64,000 nt of DNA from Hemerocallis citrina (lineage: Eukaryota; Streptophyta; Magnoliopsida; Asparagales; Asphodelaceae): positions 177,940,166 to 178,004,165 of the forward strand of contig CM030362.1 of the NCBI GenBank assembly GCA_017893485.1, read 5' to 3'. The translations under genes and the position numbers were made by a program. This document shows positions 35,095 to 46,709 of the stretch, in pieces. Under the pieces are notes generated by a model. The model was not told the DNA's origin. It did not search any database and saw nothing but the letters and a program-made list of their open reading frames with translations. Position 1 is the first letter of the stretch; each line of letters begins with the position of its first letter.

Positions 35095-38000
35095 TGTAAC
35101 ATCCCGCAAAATTGAAAATGACAATTTTGCCCCTCGTGTGCTACGCACATGTATTTTATACCGTTACGAGTAATATTCGTAAGGTGTTTCACTACGTATT
35201 TCGGATTCCGACTATTTATGCTTTCCATCTCAAAATTCGTTTTATCCTATTTCAGCCAACTCAAATATTAAATTTCAATCTGTGTTTTACTTACATTACA
35301 CGTGTTATCGATGCACGTGTTAATTACATATATTCCACCGTTACGTGTAATATTTCTGTGTTTCAATTATTTATTTTACATCATGTTCGAATTTGTTTTA
35401 TAAACGGAAATTTATTTTCTCCTATTTTGATTAAAATATTTTTATACGTACGGTCCACGTATTTTCCATGCACGTGTTGATTACATTATTGGATATGTGT
35501 ATATAGTTAATGGAATATATTTTTCGTATGTGGTATTTCGATTATTTATAAACATCTCCCCATTGACAATCGATTTCGCATTTGAATAATTGTTTTACGT
35601 GCGATGCATGTGTTTGCAGTGCGCGTGTCGGTTATATTTTTCTTTCAAAGGGAAATTTTGAAGTGTGTTTATTTTATTTGTGCATGACAAATCTAATTTA
35701 TAATTAAACTAAACTAATTTTATTTAAATACATATTATATATAAATATTAACTCATGTCTTCATTTAAATAAAAGTATTAATTTTTGTGTGGTGTACACT
35801 AGCACATGCACGTGCACACGTGCAAAGTGCACACCATGGAATGTCAGCCGTTGGAGGCCTTGACTGGGTAAAAGGGAGTGGAGTAGTGGGGTATGAATGA
35901 GTGGTTAATTAAATATTAGTGGGCTAATTAATTAATTAATTATATAAAACCACCCCCCTAATCTTCACTCTCTCCTCCTTCCCCTTCTTTCTTTCTCTGC
36001 CAATTCCGAAACCCCCCTCCAGCAAATGCTTTCTTTGCTCTCTCCTCTCATTTCACCAAACAATATATGTGTGTGTGTGTGTGTATTGGTGCTATGCTTT
36101 CGAAAGTACTTGCTGGTTGGACATTTCGGTGGGGATTTGTGTGCTTTTGTGGATTTTGGAGCTCTTTTGAAGGGGGGATTGTTGCTAGTATTCTTCTATA
36201 AGGTGGATGTTTCTTTATACTCTCTAATTTATTGAGTAGATGCATGTGTAGTTGTCTAAAATTTAAATTGTTAATGTAGAATGGTTAATTTACTCTCATT
36301 GATTGTGATGTTTGTGATGGAAGACACTAAAATTTTGAGTGAAATGCATGTTAATTAAAGTAGACTTGAGAAATTAAAGTTTAGAAATTGTGTAAATTAG
36401 CATATGAAATGTTAGTTTGCGTTCTCTTTAGAGAAGTAGATATTTTATGAAATGCGAATTTAATTGACCTTGAAGAAAAAAAATCTCATATTGCTAATTG
36501 TCATGGAAGAAGAAATATATTGAAGTAGAATTAATATTTCGTAAATTATAGTGATATTTGAGTTACTCTTTACGTGATTGAAATTTTTAATTTGTGTGAA
36601 CCTAATGTTGCATTAGAATTCAGTATATTGTTCCTCTGATGCGTAGATTGGTCGTATTTAATTGATGGAACGGGTGGAGATTTAAGGTGTGTAGTCTAAA
36701 AAGAAATGAATTAGCCGAAGTTGATTATTTAAGGACTTAAACTCCTTATATATTGTGATCTGAGAGTGGGTAGGCATTTATGCGCCTCTTGGTTGACTTG
36801 GGTTCGAGTGTGGCAACGCTCAGTGGGTTTTCCAAAAATTTTGTTTTAAACAAAATGAATTTAGTGAACTTGGGTATCTAAAGATCAAGTGGGTTTTATC
36901 TCTTGGGTGCACCTGGCCCACTGGTTTGGGCGCTGGGCTTTCTCCTTGTTGGCGCTAGTTCGAGCTTGCGAAGGCTCTCTGACTTTATTAAAACCCATTT
37001 TTTTGGTGAGTTTTTCATCAAGTTATTTTTTTAGAAAATATGGAGGATAAGTGTGAGAAAATTTATAGAACATAATTAAAGCAATTTAGAGATTTTATTA
37101 TATTATTCTAAAAGGAAATTTTAAAATCTAAAGAGGTATGTTTGGTATGTGCTGAGTTGGATTTCAAATTGGGGAAAATGCATATAATTGAAGATTATAA
37201 AGATTGATTTTTCTTTAAAAAGTGAGATAAAGTGGAAATAGAAATAGAAAACTTTGGGGATGATTTTTTTTAGAAGTTCGAAAATTGAACTGAGTTGGTT
37301 GGAAATATAGATTAATGTGCAAAAGTATTAGACAGAGAATTAATTTAAAGAAAAATGAGTTTTCGAGAAGGCTTTGAAAGTGGTTGTTTTGATTGGCTAT
37401 TTAAAAGTTAATTATGAGGAATTTGATTTGGAAATTATTAATGAATGAATTATAATAGTTGAATACTTCAAGGGTTGAAGAAAATTGTTGTTTTGAAAAT
37501 TGAAATATTATCGTTGAGGTTGAATATAACTTATTGTTGATCTCTAGAATGAGATAGTTGTTGGAATCTAAAGGCTAGGCAAGACCCTAGTGACCGGCAA
37601 TTTTTATTATGAGAATTTGAGAGCTAGCCAGTGTGGGTTGAGCATCTCTTGAAAAGTAGCCAAGTTGGGCTGACTGTCTCTCGTGTTGGTTTAAGTCCGG
37701 TAGGGTAAGCTAGCTCTAGATTGTGATGATTCTTCTAAAACTAAAAAAAAACTTAAGGACATGCACTAAGGGGAGACGTGATGAAGTATGGGCAAACATG
37801 GGTATGAGGGCCTCAGTTGGTCTGCGGTGTAAAATGGTTTGCACGGAATTATCGAGGTGTGATTAAGAGTTGTCTCCAGCTCATCGGCGGTGTGAGATTC
37901 ATCTTCGGAATTGTCGGGATCGAGGCGACGCCTATGGGGTGTTTTGGGACTATGGAAGCGCCACAGCTTGCGGTGTGAAATGGTTTCCCCAGAATTATCG

Positions 38001-38662
38001 AGGTGTGATTGGGAGTTGTCCCCAACTCATCGGCGGTGTGGGATTCATCTCCGAAATTATCAGGGCGTAGGCTTAATACTCCCAGAACATCTAAACCTCA
38101 CCTTAGTCACCGTAGTAGTAATTCATGGCGAGGGATTAAACCCTATATTGAGGAATACGATAAGGGCTTACCCTCGGACCTATATAGTATGGGATGCATA
38201 GAATCCGAACAAGTATGCATTAGTGCATCATAGTGTAAATCTGCATTAGGCATCAAAGGCATATCATACACTGACATGCTTAGGGTAGTCACTCTTTTAC
38301 ACTTTGTGATGCATTCAAGTTTGTGTTTGCTAAAGTATAAAGAATCGCTATATTACGGCATAGTGAGGATCGTCGTTTATAATATTGCATCAGTTGTAAG
38401 CAACTGATGTGCCCACAGTTTCACATGCAAGACTGGGATTTGCAAAAGAACACATTGATTTGGTGCTAAGGATTACTTGCAAATTTTGTTGTTGTCATTC
38501 AAGATTGTATTTTCATGTTGATTATTTATTTTCCACTGCGTAAATGTAAAATAACAGTGTTGTATGAACAAAGTTTTAAATCCCTGGTAAAATTGTACGA
38601 AATGAAGTAAAAAATCATGTTTGTGCTACGAATTACTGTATTTTGGAATTTGGGGCATTACA
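35095..38662 (+). mobile_element. Large solo LTR (Ty3/gypsy, probably Tekay/Del type)
   Basis: Starts TGTAACATCCCGC and ends GGGGCATTACA, with ATATC on both sides (35090-35094 and 38663-38667). There is no second LTR, primer site or coding domain inside, so it is a solo LTR of 3,568 bp. A TATA box lies at 35941. A 146-bp tandem duplication starts at about 37825 and 37971. Termini of this kind are typical of Tekay/Del chromoviruses. Confidence 0.85.
35941..35949 (+). promoter_or_regulatory. TATA box of the solo LTR
   Basis: TATATAAAA is followed by a pyrimidine-rich stretch (about 35960-36000) that could hold the transcription start. Confidence 0.45.
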
Positions 38663-39342
38663 ATATCCGCAAACTGTTCAACCCCTACAATCCCATTTCG
38701 GTTACCCTCATCGACATCACTCCGCATATTAATACCAGTGCTCTCCACCTCACAAGAGCGACTTGAAGCTTCGTCTGCCATATCGCAAAGTACCTTCACC
38801 GCAGCGACGTCTTGCCCTCTAAGATCACTTCCATGGCCAACAGCTCCCACTAAATTAGTAACTTCCCCTCCACAATTGAAAGAACTCAGTTGCACCCCAC
38901 GCAACAGATTACTCGATTCCGGCTGAGAGTCAACTACAGGAGAAACGTCTCTCACATCTCTAAGTAAATACAACGTTTCTTCATGTTTCCCTTTTGCAAC
39001 CACCCTTGAACCTGCAGCGATACGCCACTCCCCACTACCAACTGTAGTAAACAACCCCTCTTTATCTAGTCTTCCAATCGAGAAAAGATTTTTCTTCAAG
39101 TCTAAAACATGCCTCGTCTCCCGCAAGACAACACTTTGATCATCATTGGTTTTCACGCGAACAGTACCAACCCCTCGTACAGAACACCGGTGACTGTTCC
39201 CTACAATCACATCTCCAAACGAACTCTCCTCGTAGTCATCAAACACCTCTCCTCGGAGTGCAATGAAAAGAAGCTCCCGAATTAATACACCAATCTTGAG
39301 TGCCCAACTCCTCCCGAGCTGATAAGCACAACTCTTCAACAA
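38663..39342 (-). pseudogene. Copia protease / GAG-pre-integrase remnant
   Basis: Readable parts include 'FGDVIVGNSHRCSVRGVG', 'VVLRETRHVLDLKKNLFSIG' and 'KHEETLYLL', the usual copia stretch after the protease active site and before the integrase zinc finger. The DTG active site is not readable because the frame breaks upstream. The piece stops at the solo LTR insertion. Confidence 0.7.
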
Positions 39343-40178
39343 GTCCCACTTGAGCTTTCTTTGGGATATCTCACTTCGGTTTCTCCTGCTTCTGCTTCAT
39401 ATAAACTTGCAACTACGCATCATGTGACCTAAATACCAGCACTCAGGTCCCTGTCCCTCATCGTTGTCATCAGACTCACTCTCAGATGAATTACTCTGAT
39501 CCTTTCTTCTTTAACTGCTTTTAGATCTCCTACATCTCCTTTCAACAGACATTGCGAAATATCTAGAAGATGATGATGGATATCCCCCGTTTCTCACCCT
39601 TCTCACCCGTTCAGAATGCTACTCATCACATCCTGTAGAATCGTCAAATCTGCCATAGTGCCTGTAATAGTATGTTCCACCATACCAAAACTATCGGGTA
39701 AAGTAGATATAAGTAACAATGATTGTCCCCTCTCTGAAAATTTCATACCTGCAGCTTCCATCTGGTTATAAACCATACAGTAATTGTTCACATGCTCTGC
39801 TACTGAACCTCCTTCCCTCAACTTCATATTAACCAATTTCTTCAGATGAAGAATTTGATTAGATGCTGATGGTTTCTCATACATATCTGTGAGAATCTCC
39901 TTAGCCTCCTTTGTGGTGTTTGCCTTCGAAATATGAAATAACGTCTTCCTACTGAGCCCGAACTGAATCTGCCCTAGCACCTTCTGATCCAAACGATTCC
40001 ACTCAGCCAAGACCTTCGCATCCTTATCTGCATCTTTCGGCTTCTCATCGAACAACGGACCATCAAGATCTTTCTGACGAAGATACGCTATCATCTGAAT
40101 CTTCCATATAGCGAAGTCACTCCCATCGAACCTCTCGATCTTCGACTTGCTATAGGCCATCTCGAACATAGTGCTCAA
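39343..40178 (-). pseudogene. gag: Copia gag
   Basis: 191 open codons from 40178 read 'IERFDGSDFAIWKIQMIAYL', 'ADLTILQDVMSSILNG' and the helical gag core (UBN2/Retrotran_gag_2 family). A stop at 39603-39605 is followed by recognisable but broken gag C-terminus, with a knuckle lacking one Cys ('ECWYLGHMMRSC', about 39450-39410). It would form the copia particle. It lies directly inside the 5' LTR at 40197. Confidence 0.8.
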
Positions 40179-40196
40179 ATTCTAGTTGTTGAAGAA

Positions 40197-40893
40197 TCTA
40201 CCACAACTCGTAGTACTAATAGCGGAAGTACACCACAAGCAATTGAAACTACCAAGACCTAGATGAACCAAGAACAAGCCACCACAATATATGCAAGATC
40301 TCACAAGAACACGGTTAATATGCAGAGATAACCAATACTTCTTATTCCCCAAGAAATACAAAGATTACAAAAGAGATTAAAACTCTCAATCTCTCTCCTT
40401 CACCTTTGAAATACTCTGCACAATCCCCCCTTGAAGTTGAACATTGATAACGGCTCACCAATTCTCTCTCATCGGTGATGATCTCATCGATACAAACCCT
40501 AGAGTCTACAGCCATATATAGCTCCCACGTAAATCCTAAAAGATAAACACAAATCCAGCTTATTGAGCCTTAAACTCGTCAGCTCAAATAACACACAGCG
40601 CCACTGTCGGTCAACTATACCCCCAGGTCGATCGACCACAACGTGTAAAGCCCACACCAGAGACATAATCGGTCGACTGCACGGTCGACCGTCTCCTTCT
40701 CTGTTGAATCCTGTACACTCGAAGAACTCTCAGCAGCTTGGGTCGGTCGACCGCACACCCGGTCGATCGACCGCAACTCTCTAGACTGCACATCTTCTAC
40801 TTGTTGCTGTCTTCTTTTGCTGTCTTCGTCTCCTCTTCTTCTCCAACTTCAAGTACTCCGTGCCTAAGTGTATTTGAGGCCACAATCCTAACA
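40197..40893 (-). repeat. 5' LTR of the copia element
   Basis: 697 bp, TGTTAGGATT...CTTCAACA on the minus strand. A TATATAT-type box on the minus strand lies at about 40513-40520. No standard initiator-Met primer site follows; the sequence inside is ACTAGAATTTGAGCAC. Confidence 0.8.
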
Positions 40894-41140
40894 ATATGCA
40901 GGCCCATCCAAGTTTCTTTTGTTTTACGTTTATAGGCTAGTAGTTGCTATTGGCCCGTAGATTAGTTAATTTTTGTTATATATATATATAAAATGACAAT
41001 CTATTTGAAGCCCACTACCAGAGCCCACTGGTTTCCAATGGGAAAATTCACGTTTATAGGCTCATATTGTATCAATAAAGTGTTTATTTTTTCAAAATGT
41101 GATAAGAGTCTATTTTTTCAGTATATTATATTTCTCTGAC

Positions 41141-41910
41141 ATGGCATCTTCTCCTAGTGACACTAGATCTGCTAAGCCTGAGAAATATAACGGCCTTAAC
41201 TTTATGAGAAGAAAAAAATTAGATGATGTACTGGTTGACCACATTAAGACTTATGTCGGCTATAGATGAATCAATTCATGGGTCTCCTAGCTCCGCCAAA
41301 CCTAAAACGCCCAAGGACATCGATTTCCATTGCTATAATATGATTCTTAGTGCTTCGTCAGACAAGCTGTGACATCTATTTTGAGTTTAAGACTGCAGAG
41401 GATTTGTGGAAAGCCCTTGATGATGAATATGGTCAAGATGATGTTGGGATAATAAACAACTTCATGAGTTTTAGGACTTAGATACCCTGAGTAAACGGAA
41501 CACATTTTCAAATGATTACAAAGTGTCTAATCTCATAGATAAACTTTTCAATTCCTGGTCTAATTTTGCTCATTATCTAAGGTAGAAACATGGTCAACTT
41601 ACCCTTGTAGACACGCTTAGGATCGTTAAGTGTTGAAGACGAACATATAAGCAAAAAAGAAAACCCAATCCGAGTTGCAAGCCAAAGCCAACATAGTTGC
41701 TATCTATAGAACCCTAATCACTATCCAAGAGGTAAAAACGTTAAGAAAAATTGGCAATAGACCTCCAAACCATAAACAAAACCGAGTAGGTACAAAAACC
41801 AAAACCAAGGCAGGTTCCATCAACCTTCCGACCAAGATCCAAGACCTTTAGGACCTACTATGTCTGTGGAAAAACAGGTCATGTGAACCTACTATGACTG
41901 TGGAAAGACA
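41141..41910 (+). pseudogene. Older copia gag pseudogene
   Basis: Starts MASSPSDTRSAKPEKYNGLNF, a copia gag opening. It then shifts frame repeatedly. Fragments such as 'AEDLWKALDDEYGQDD' and a zinc-knuckle phrase 'YCVCGKTGHVN' (near 41850-41890) can be followed across frames. Many stops. The 250 bp upstream look like LTR or leader sequence of the same old element. Confidence 0.55.
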
Positions 41911-41913
41911 TAA

Positions 41914-42439
41914 GAGCATCCACAATGGAGTTTTCTATTTTTTAGCAAAATGAGAAGTATAAGAATAGAATAGATGTGAACTTGTGCAATGGAGTTTGCT
42001 ATATTTTAGAAGGACGAGACAACTTGTCTCGTCCTAGTGTTTTTTTTTTTAAAAAAAAAAAATCAAAACCCATGGGACACAACATGATGTTGTGTCCAAG
42101 AGCTTTTTTGATAAAACGGGACATCTTGTCCCGTTTGAGGTGATTTTTAATTTTTTTTTTATTGGGAAGGACGATACATCATGTATCGTCCGACCCATTT
42201 TTTTTTTTAAAAAAAAATAATACGGGACAAGACATCATGTATCGTCCGACTTTGGAACGATACAAGATGTTTCGTCTTTCTATATTGCTATATTCGCAAG
42301 CCCACTTCTCAAATATGAGAATGGACTGTAGATCGTTTGCTATTTTATGAGAAAATAGCAAACGACTGCAGCGCTCCATTCTCATATTATTCTCATAATA
42401 TGAGAATATGAGAATTATAGCAAACGACTGTGGATGCTC
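41914..42439. mobile_element. PIF/Harbinger-type (Tourist-like) MITE
   Basis: Inverted ends GAGCATCCACA(A/G)T with TAA on both sides (41911-41913 and 42440-42442), the target preference of PIF/Harbinger. 526 bp, non-coding. The interior contains a series of short palindromes separated by T/A runs. Confidence 0.8.
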
Positions 42440-42442
42440 TAA

Positions 42443-43990
42443 GATAGCTTTGACTCTCAAATAGGAAAAGGAGCACAAAGGGTGAATAACATTTAGGTCA
42501 GATTATTTCTATGCTTCTCACTTTGAATATTCACCCTAGCTAACTTAACTAGGGAGACATCCACAAACTCAAATCTCGACTATTCGAGATGGAAATCCAC
42601 ACCGTTTAGATGTGATCTATATCTTGAAATGTAAGTGTACGCAAAATTTCGTATCAATTCGATTAAATTTGATCGTCAATCATACGACAAAAATTTGACG
42701 TGTTATAAACGGTTAAGAATTACTCAATTTTTAGGTTGCATGATGAGTGATTAAAACTCACTGAAATTATTTCGAACTTTGTACAAATAATTTTTGTGAT
42801 ATAGACGATGTGAATTTTCTATTTGGAAGATCGAATATGTGTTTTGGGATGTCTCCCTAGCCTCCTTATTCTCATGTAATAATTGAATTATTGAGCTTAT
42901 ATACATATCCATTTGATTGCTGAAGTTTTCAATTTAATAGGAATCAAGTGAAAGAAGCATTATGACACTTCGACACGAGAATAGGACAACAATTTTGAGG
43001 ACGTCTAAGAAGTCCTTCGCTCTTTGTCAAAGCATATTTAGGGTTTTTTGTGGCCTTATTCATATTAAGCTTGTGTTTTTTGTTTATGCAAATAAGCTGC
43101 AAACACTTGCCTATTAATTTTGTTAAAATTTATGTAATCCGTTTTTGGTATTGAACTGCTTATGATGAGAACAAAATTGTACTTATATATTGTCCATTTA
43201 TGATCTTGTCACGCTTTAACCATGAGAATAGTTGTTAACTTTATTATCATGAGTTATGCCATTTAGAGAGAACCATTTCTGATCAAGCATGTTATTTAAA
43301 TTTTATGTGTGCACATTGTGTTTGACTAATGAGAAATTTATGTGGGACCCTGAATTTTAACGTTATTTGTGCGCATCAAGAGGGACTATATGAGGTCATC
43401 AAAGTGGCAACCCAACCTATTAAGGCTTCATTGTGGTAGAAACAAACTGAAAGGTGATTCTCGGGGAGCACTCATTCAATGGAGTTATACTCCTAGTGTA
43501 GAGAGAGCATTTGTGCTAGCTACATCCAATTCCTATGGTGCGAATGCTCATAAATGTGAACAGCAAAGGCTGACTTTAACTCTTAATAAGTCTATAGACA
43601 TGTGTTTCAGAGATATAAGTTCACATATACTTCTTGAGGACTTACCTACGTAGGGAGTAATCGTGAAGTCGCGATTGTGGATTTGGACTCTTCCCTAATA
43701 ACTCACGTAAAACTATACTTGTAAGTATGGCCAATTTAATGCTCCTACCCGTTATGCTAATAATTGACAAATATTGTGTGATTTTGTCAATTTTTGATCA
43801 AGTAACTTATTCAAGGCCTAGTCCATTATGTTCCCTCGAGTAGCAACAACTGTCTCTAAGTAAAGGTTCAAAGCCGATAGCTACCTTACCGAATCCACAA
43901 TATTTTTTATAGTTCTCAGCTCAACTCAACTATTCTTTCTCATCCAAGCTTTATTTTGTGTCATCGATCTTTTTCAAATGCATTTCTATC

Positions 43991-44041
<51 letters not shown>
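42443..44041. other. No gene recognised
   Basis: AT-rich. A 94-codon frame at 43369-43653 shows no known motif. (TA)n fills about 43995-44035. Confidence 0.4.
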
Positions 44042-44042
<1 letters not shown>

Positions 44043-44190
44043 TAGATTTGCCCGTGGGCACGTGCTACGGCACGTCTTCAGAACGATACAACATACGAAA
44101 AGCTTTGTAAACAGTAAATCAACAATTATGTAGCTCAAGTTTAAATAGTATGACAATAATTAGTTGTAAATAAAAATTCATGCTTCCATA

Positions 44191-44250
<60 letters not shown>

Positions 44251-44395
44251 ATTAAATAAATAAATGAGTTGTTTTGGGATTTGAATTTGAGTTTTGGGGG
44301 GGAAATGTGTTTTGTGGGGTGAGATCTGGGCCTTTGATTTTGAAGGGATTGAAGGAGAGCCACTTGATAGCTTTCTTTGTGTTTTATTATATAGA
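44042..44395 (-). mobile_element. Non-autonomous Helitron E
   Basis: On the minus strand TCTATATAATAAAACAC at 44395, hairpin and CTAG at 44042, flanked by A and T. 354 bp. Confidence 0.85.
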
Positions 44396-44615
44396 TCTTT
44401 GATTTTGAAGGGATTGAAGGAGAGCCACTTGATAGCTTTCTTTGTGTTTTATTATATAGATATATCTATATAATAAAACACAAAGAAAGCTATCAAGTGG
44501 CTCTCCTTCAATCCCTTCAAAATCAAAGGCCCAGATCTAACCCCACAAAACACATTTTCCCCCCAAAACTCAAATTCAAATCCCCCCACCCAAAACAACT
44601 CTTTTATTTATTTAA

Positions 44616-44667
<52 letters not shown>
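44396..44667. mobile_element. Two Helitron 5' ends head to head
   Basis: 44396-44460 is a minus-strand copy of the first 65 bp of the family. 44465 onward is a plus-strand copy (Helitron F). Together they make a near-perfect 65-bp inverted repeat with a 4-bp centre. F runs into a CT/TA tract where Helitron G begins. Confidence 0.8.
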
Positions 44668-44672
<5 letters not shown>

Positions 44673-44825
44673 AAATAAAACACAATAAAGCTATCAAGTG
44701 GCTCTCCTTCAATTTCCCCAAAATCGAAGGCTCAGATCTAACCTCACAAAACACATTTTCCCCCCAAAAGTTTTTCCCTAAAACCCAAATTCAAATCCCC
44801 AAAACAACTCCTTTATTTATTTAAT

Positions 44826-44858
<33 letters not shown>

Positions 44859-45079
44859 ATATATATATATATACTTATGGAAACATGGACTTATATACCC
44901 CAATTTATAATTATTTTTTAAGATACACTTATGAAAACATGGGACTTTTATTTACAACTAATTATTGTATACTATTCAAACTTGAGCTATATAATTGTTG
45001 ATTTACTATTTACAATGTTTTTCATATGTTGTATCATTCTGAAGACGTGCCGTAGGCACGTGCCCATCGGCAAATCTAG
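44668..45079 (+). mobile_element. Non-autonomous Helitron G
   Basis: The 5' end is in the TA run (then AAAATAAAACACAATAAAGC). The 3' end has the family hairpin and CTAG at 45079, followed by T. Confidence 0.7.
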
Positions 45080-45080
45080 T

Positions 45081-45090
45081 ATATATATAT

Positions 45091-45129
<39 letters not shown>

Positions 45130-45728
45130 CACAAGGCAATTTGAAAAAAAGTTATCTAGTGGCTCTCATTCAATTGAAACAAAATCAATGGCTCACATTC
45201 ACCCTCCCAAAAGACATTTTTCCTCCCAAAAGTTTCCCCCCAAAACTAACTTTTTCCCCCAAAAACTAAAATTCTCCTTAGTTTATTACTCTCTCTCTCT
45301 ATTTTCTTCACTTTTTCATCTCTCACTCTCTCACTCTCTCTCTTTCTCCTCATAAATTTAGATTTTTCATATTTTAGGTTTGTAAATTTCTGAATTTTTC
45401 AGATTTTTCATACTTAGCTGATTTTTCAGATTTTTTTTATATTTCCAAATTTCATGTTCTATATAAATGTGTTGACTGAAGCCGTGATGACTATTCATAT
45501 GATATATTAAAAAAAATAGAGATACCTATGTGATTGTTTTACGACATTCTAATTATTTTTTATAACTTATCGTGGAGTTTCTAGCACGGTGGTATTCTAT
45601 GTAAATGTTGATACCTATATGATTTGTTAGTCAAACATGATTGCATATATTTTACTGTTTACTGGGCTTTTCATATGTTGCATCGTTCTGAAGACGTGTC
45701 GTAGGCATGTGTCTACAGGCAAATCTAG
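45081..45728 (+). mobile_element. Non-autonomous Helitron H
   Basis: A more diverged copy: TCACAAGGCAATTTG replaces the usual start. It ends with hairpin GTGTC-GTA-GGCAT and AAATCTAG. The 5' end is uncertain because of a TA/TG tract. Confidence 0.6.
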
Positions 45729-45738
45729 TATAAATATA

Positions 45739-45930
45739 TCTATATAATAAAACACAGAAATCTATCAAGTGGCTCTCCTTCAATCTCCCCAAAATCAAAG
45801 GCCCAGATCTAACCTCACAAAACACATTTTCCCTCAAAAGTTTCCCCCCCAAAACTCAAATTCAAATCCCCCAAAACAACTCCTTTATTTATTTAATTCT
45901 CTCTCTCTGTCTCTCTCTCTCTCTATATAT
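45739..45930 (+). mobile_element. Helitron I, 5' part
   Basis: Starts TCTATATAATAAAACACAGAA and stops in the CT/TA run, where a foldback MITE follows. Confidence 0.7.
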
Positions 45931-45933
45931 ATA

Positions 45934-46109
45934 GGAAATGCTCCATTGAAAACGTACTGTAGCGATGAAAATGTGAAAAACCACCTAGACCGTTGTTGGA
46001 AACAACGGCCTAGGTTTAATGCATTATAACCTAGGCCGTTATTTCCAACAACGGCCTAGGTGGTTTTCACGTGTTTTCACAACATTTGCGTTTTCAATGG
46101 AGCATTTCT
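45934..46109. mobile_element. Foldback MITE
   Basis: GGAAATGCTCCATTGAAAACG and its inverse at 46087-46109 form the ends. The interior is itself palindromic around ACCTAGGCCGTT... blocks. About 176 bp, set in TA repeats. Confidence 0.75.
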
Positions 46110-46124
46110 CATATATATATATTC

Positions 46125-46159
<35 letters not shown>

Positions 46160-46176
<17 letters not shown>

Positions 46177-46307
46177 GAACACAAAAAAAGCTAATAGGGT
46201 TGAAATCAATGGTCCAGATCTAATCTCATAAAACATTTTCCCGCCCAAAAGTTCCCCCCAAAACTCAAATTTAAATCCCCCCAAAACAACTCCTTTATTT
46301 ATTTATT

Positions 46308-46358
<51 letters not shown>

Positions 46359-46709
46359 CTTTCTCTATTTACTCAGAAATTTATTTTTTCGGATTTCAAG
46401 TTTGTAAATTTCAAGATTTTTTATGCATTTCTTTATTGCTCATGTTACATTGAAAATAGCAAATATCTCATGAACAGTTAAATTTCATCATTTTCCACAC
46501 TCAAAATTTTAAAAAGTTGAATTTTATACCCTCATTTATAATTATTTTTCAACATATAATAATGGAAACATGGACTTTCATTTACAACTAATTACTGTTT
46601 TACTATTCAAACCTAAGCTACATAATTGTTGTTTTACTGTTTACAAGACTTTCATCTGTTGTATCGTCCCGAAGACATGCCGTAGGCACGTGCCCACGGG
46701 CAAATCTAG
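46160..46709 (+). mobile_element. Non-autonomous Helitron J
   Basis: Close to Helitron B in its interior (AATAGGGTTGAAATCAATGG). The 5' end is blurred by TA repeats; the 3' hairpin and CTAG end at 46709. Confidence 0.75.

Larger units (their letters stand above)
32102..40893 (-). mobile_element. Ty1/copia element, internally deleted and multiply invaded
   Basis: LTRs start TGTTGAAGAATCTACC and end AATCCTAACA: right copy 40197-40893 (697 bp), left copy 32102-32604 plus 34516-34747. On the minus strand the right LTR is the 5' one, with gag just inside it, and the left LTR is preceded by the purine-rich CCAAGCGAGAGAT. Only gag and part of protease remain; integrase, RT and RNase H are gone. A solo LTR (35095-38662) splits the interior. 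The bases flanking the LTRs do not match, so the outer ends may have recombined. Confidence 0.85.
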
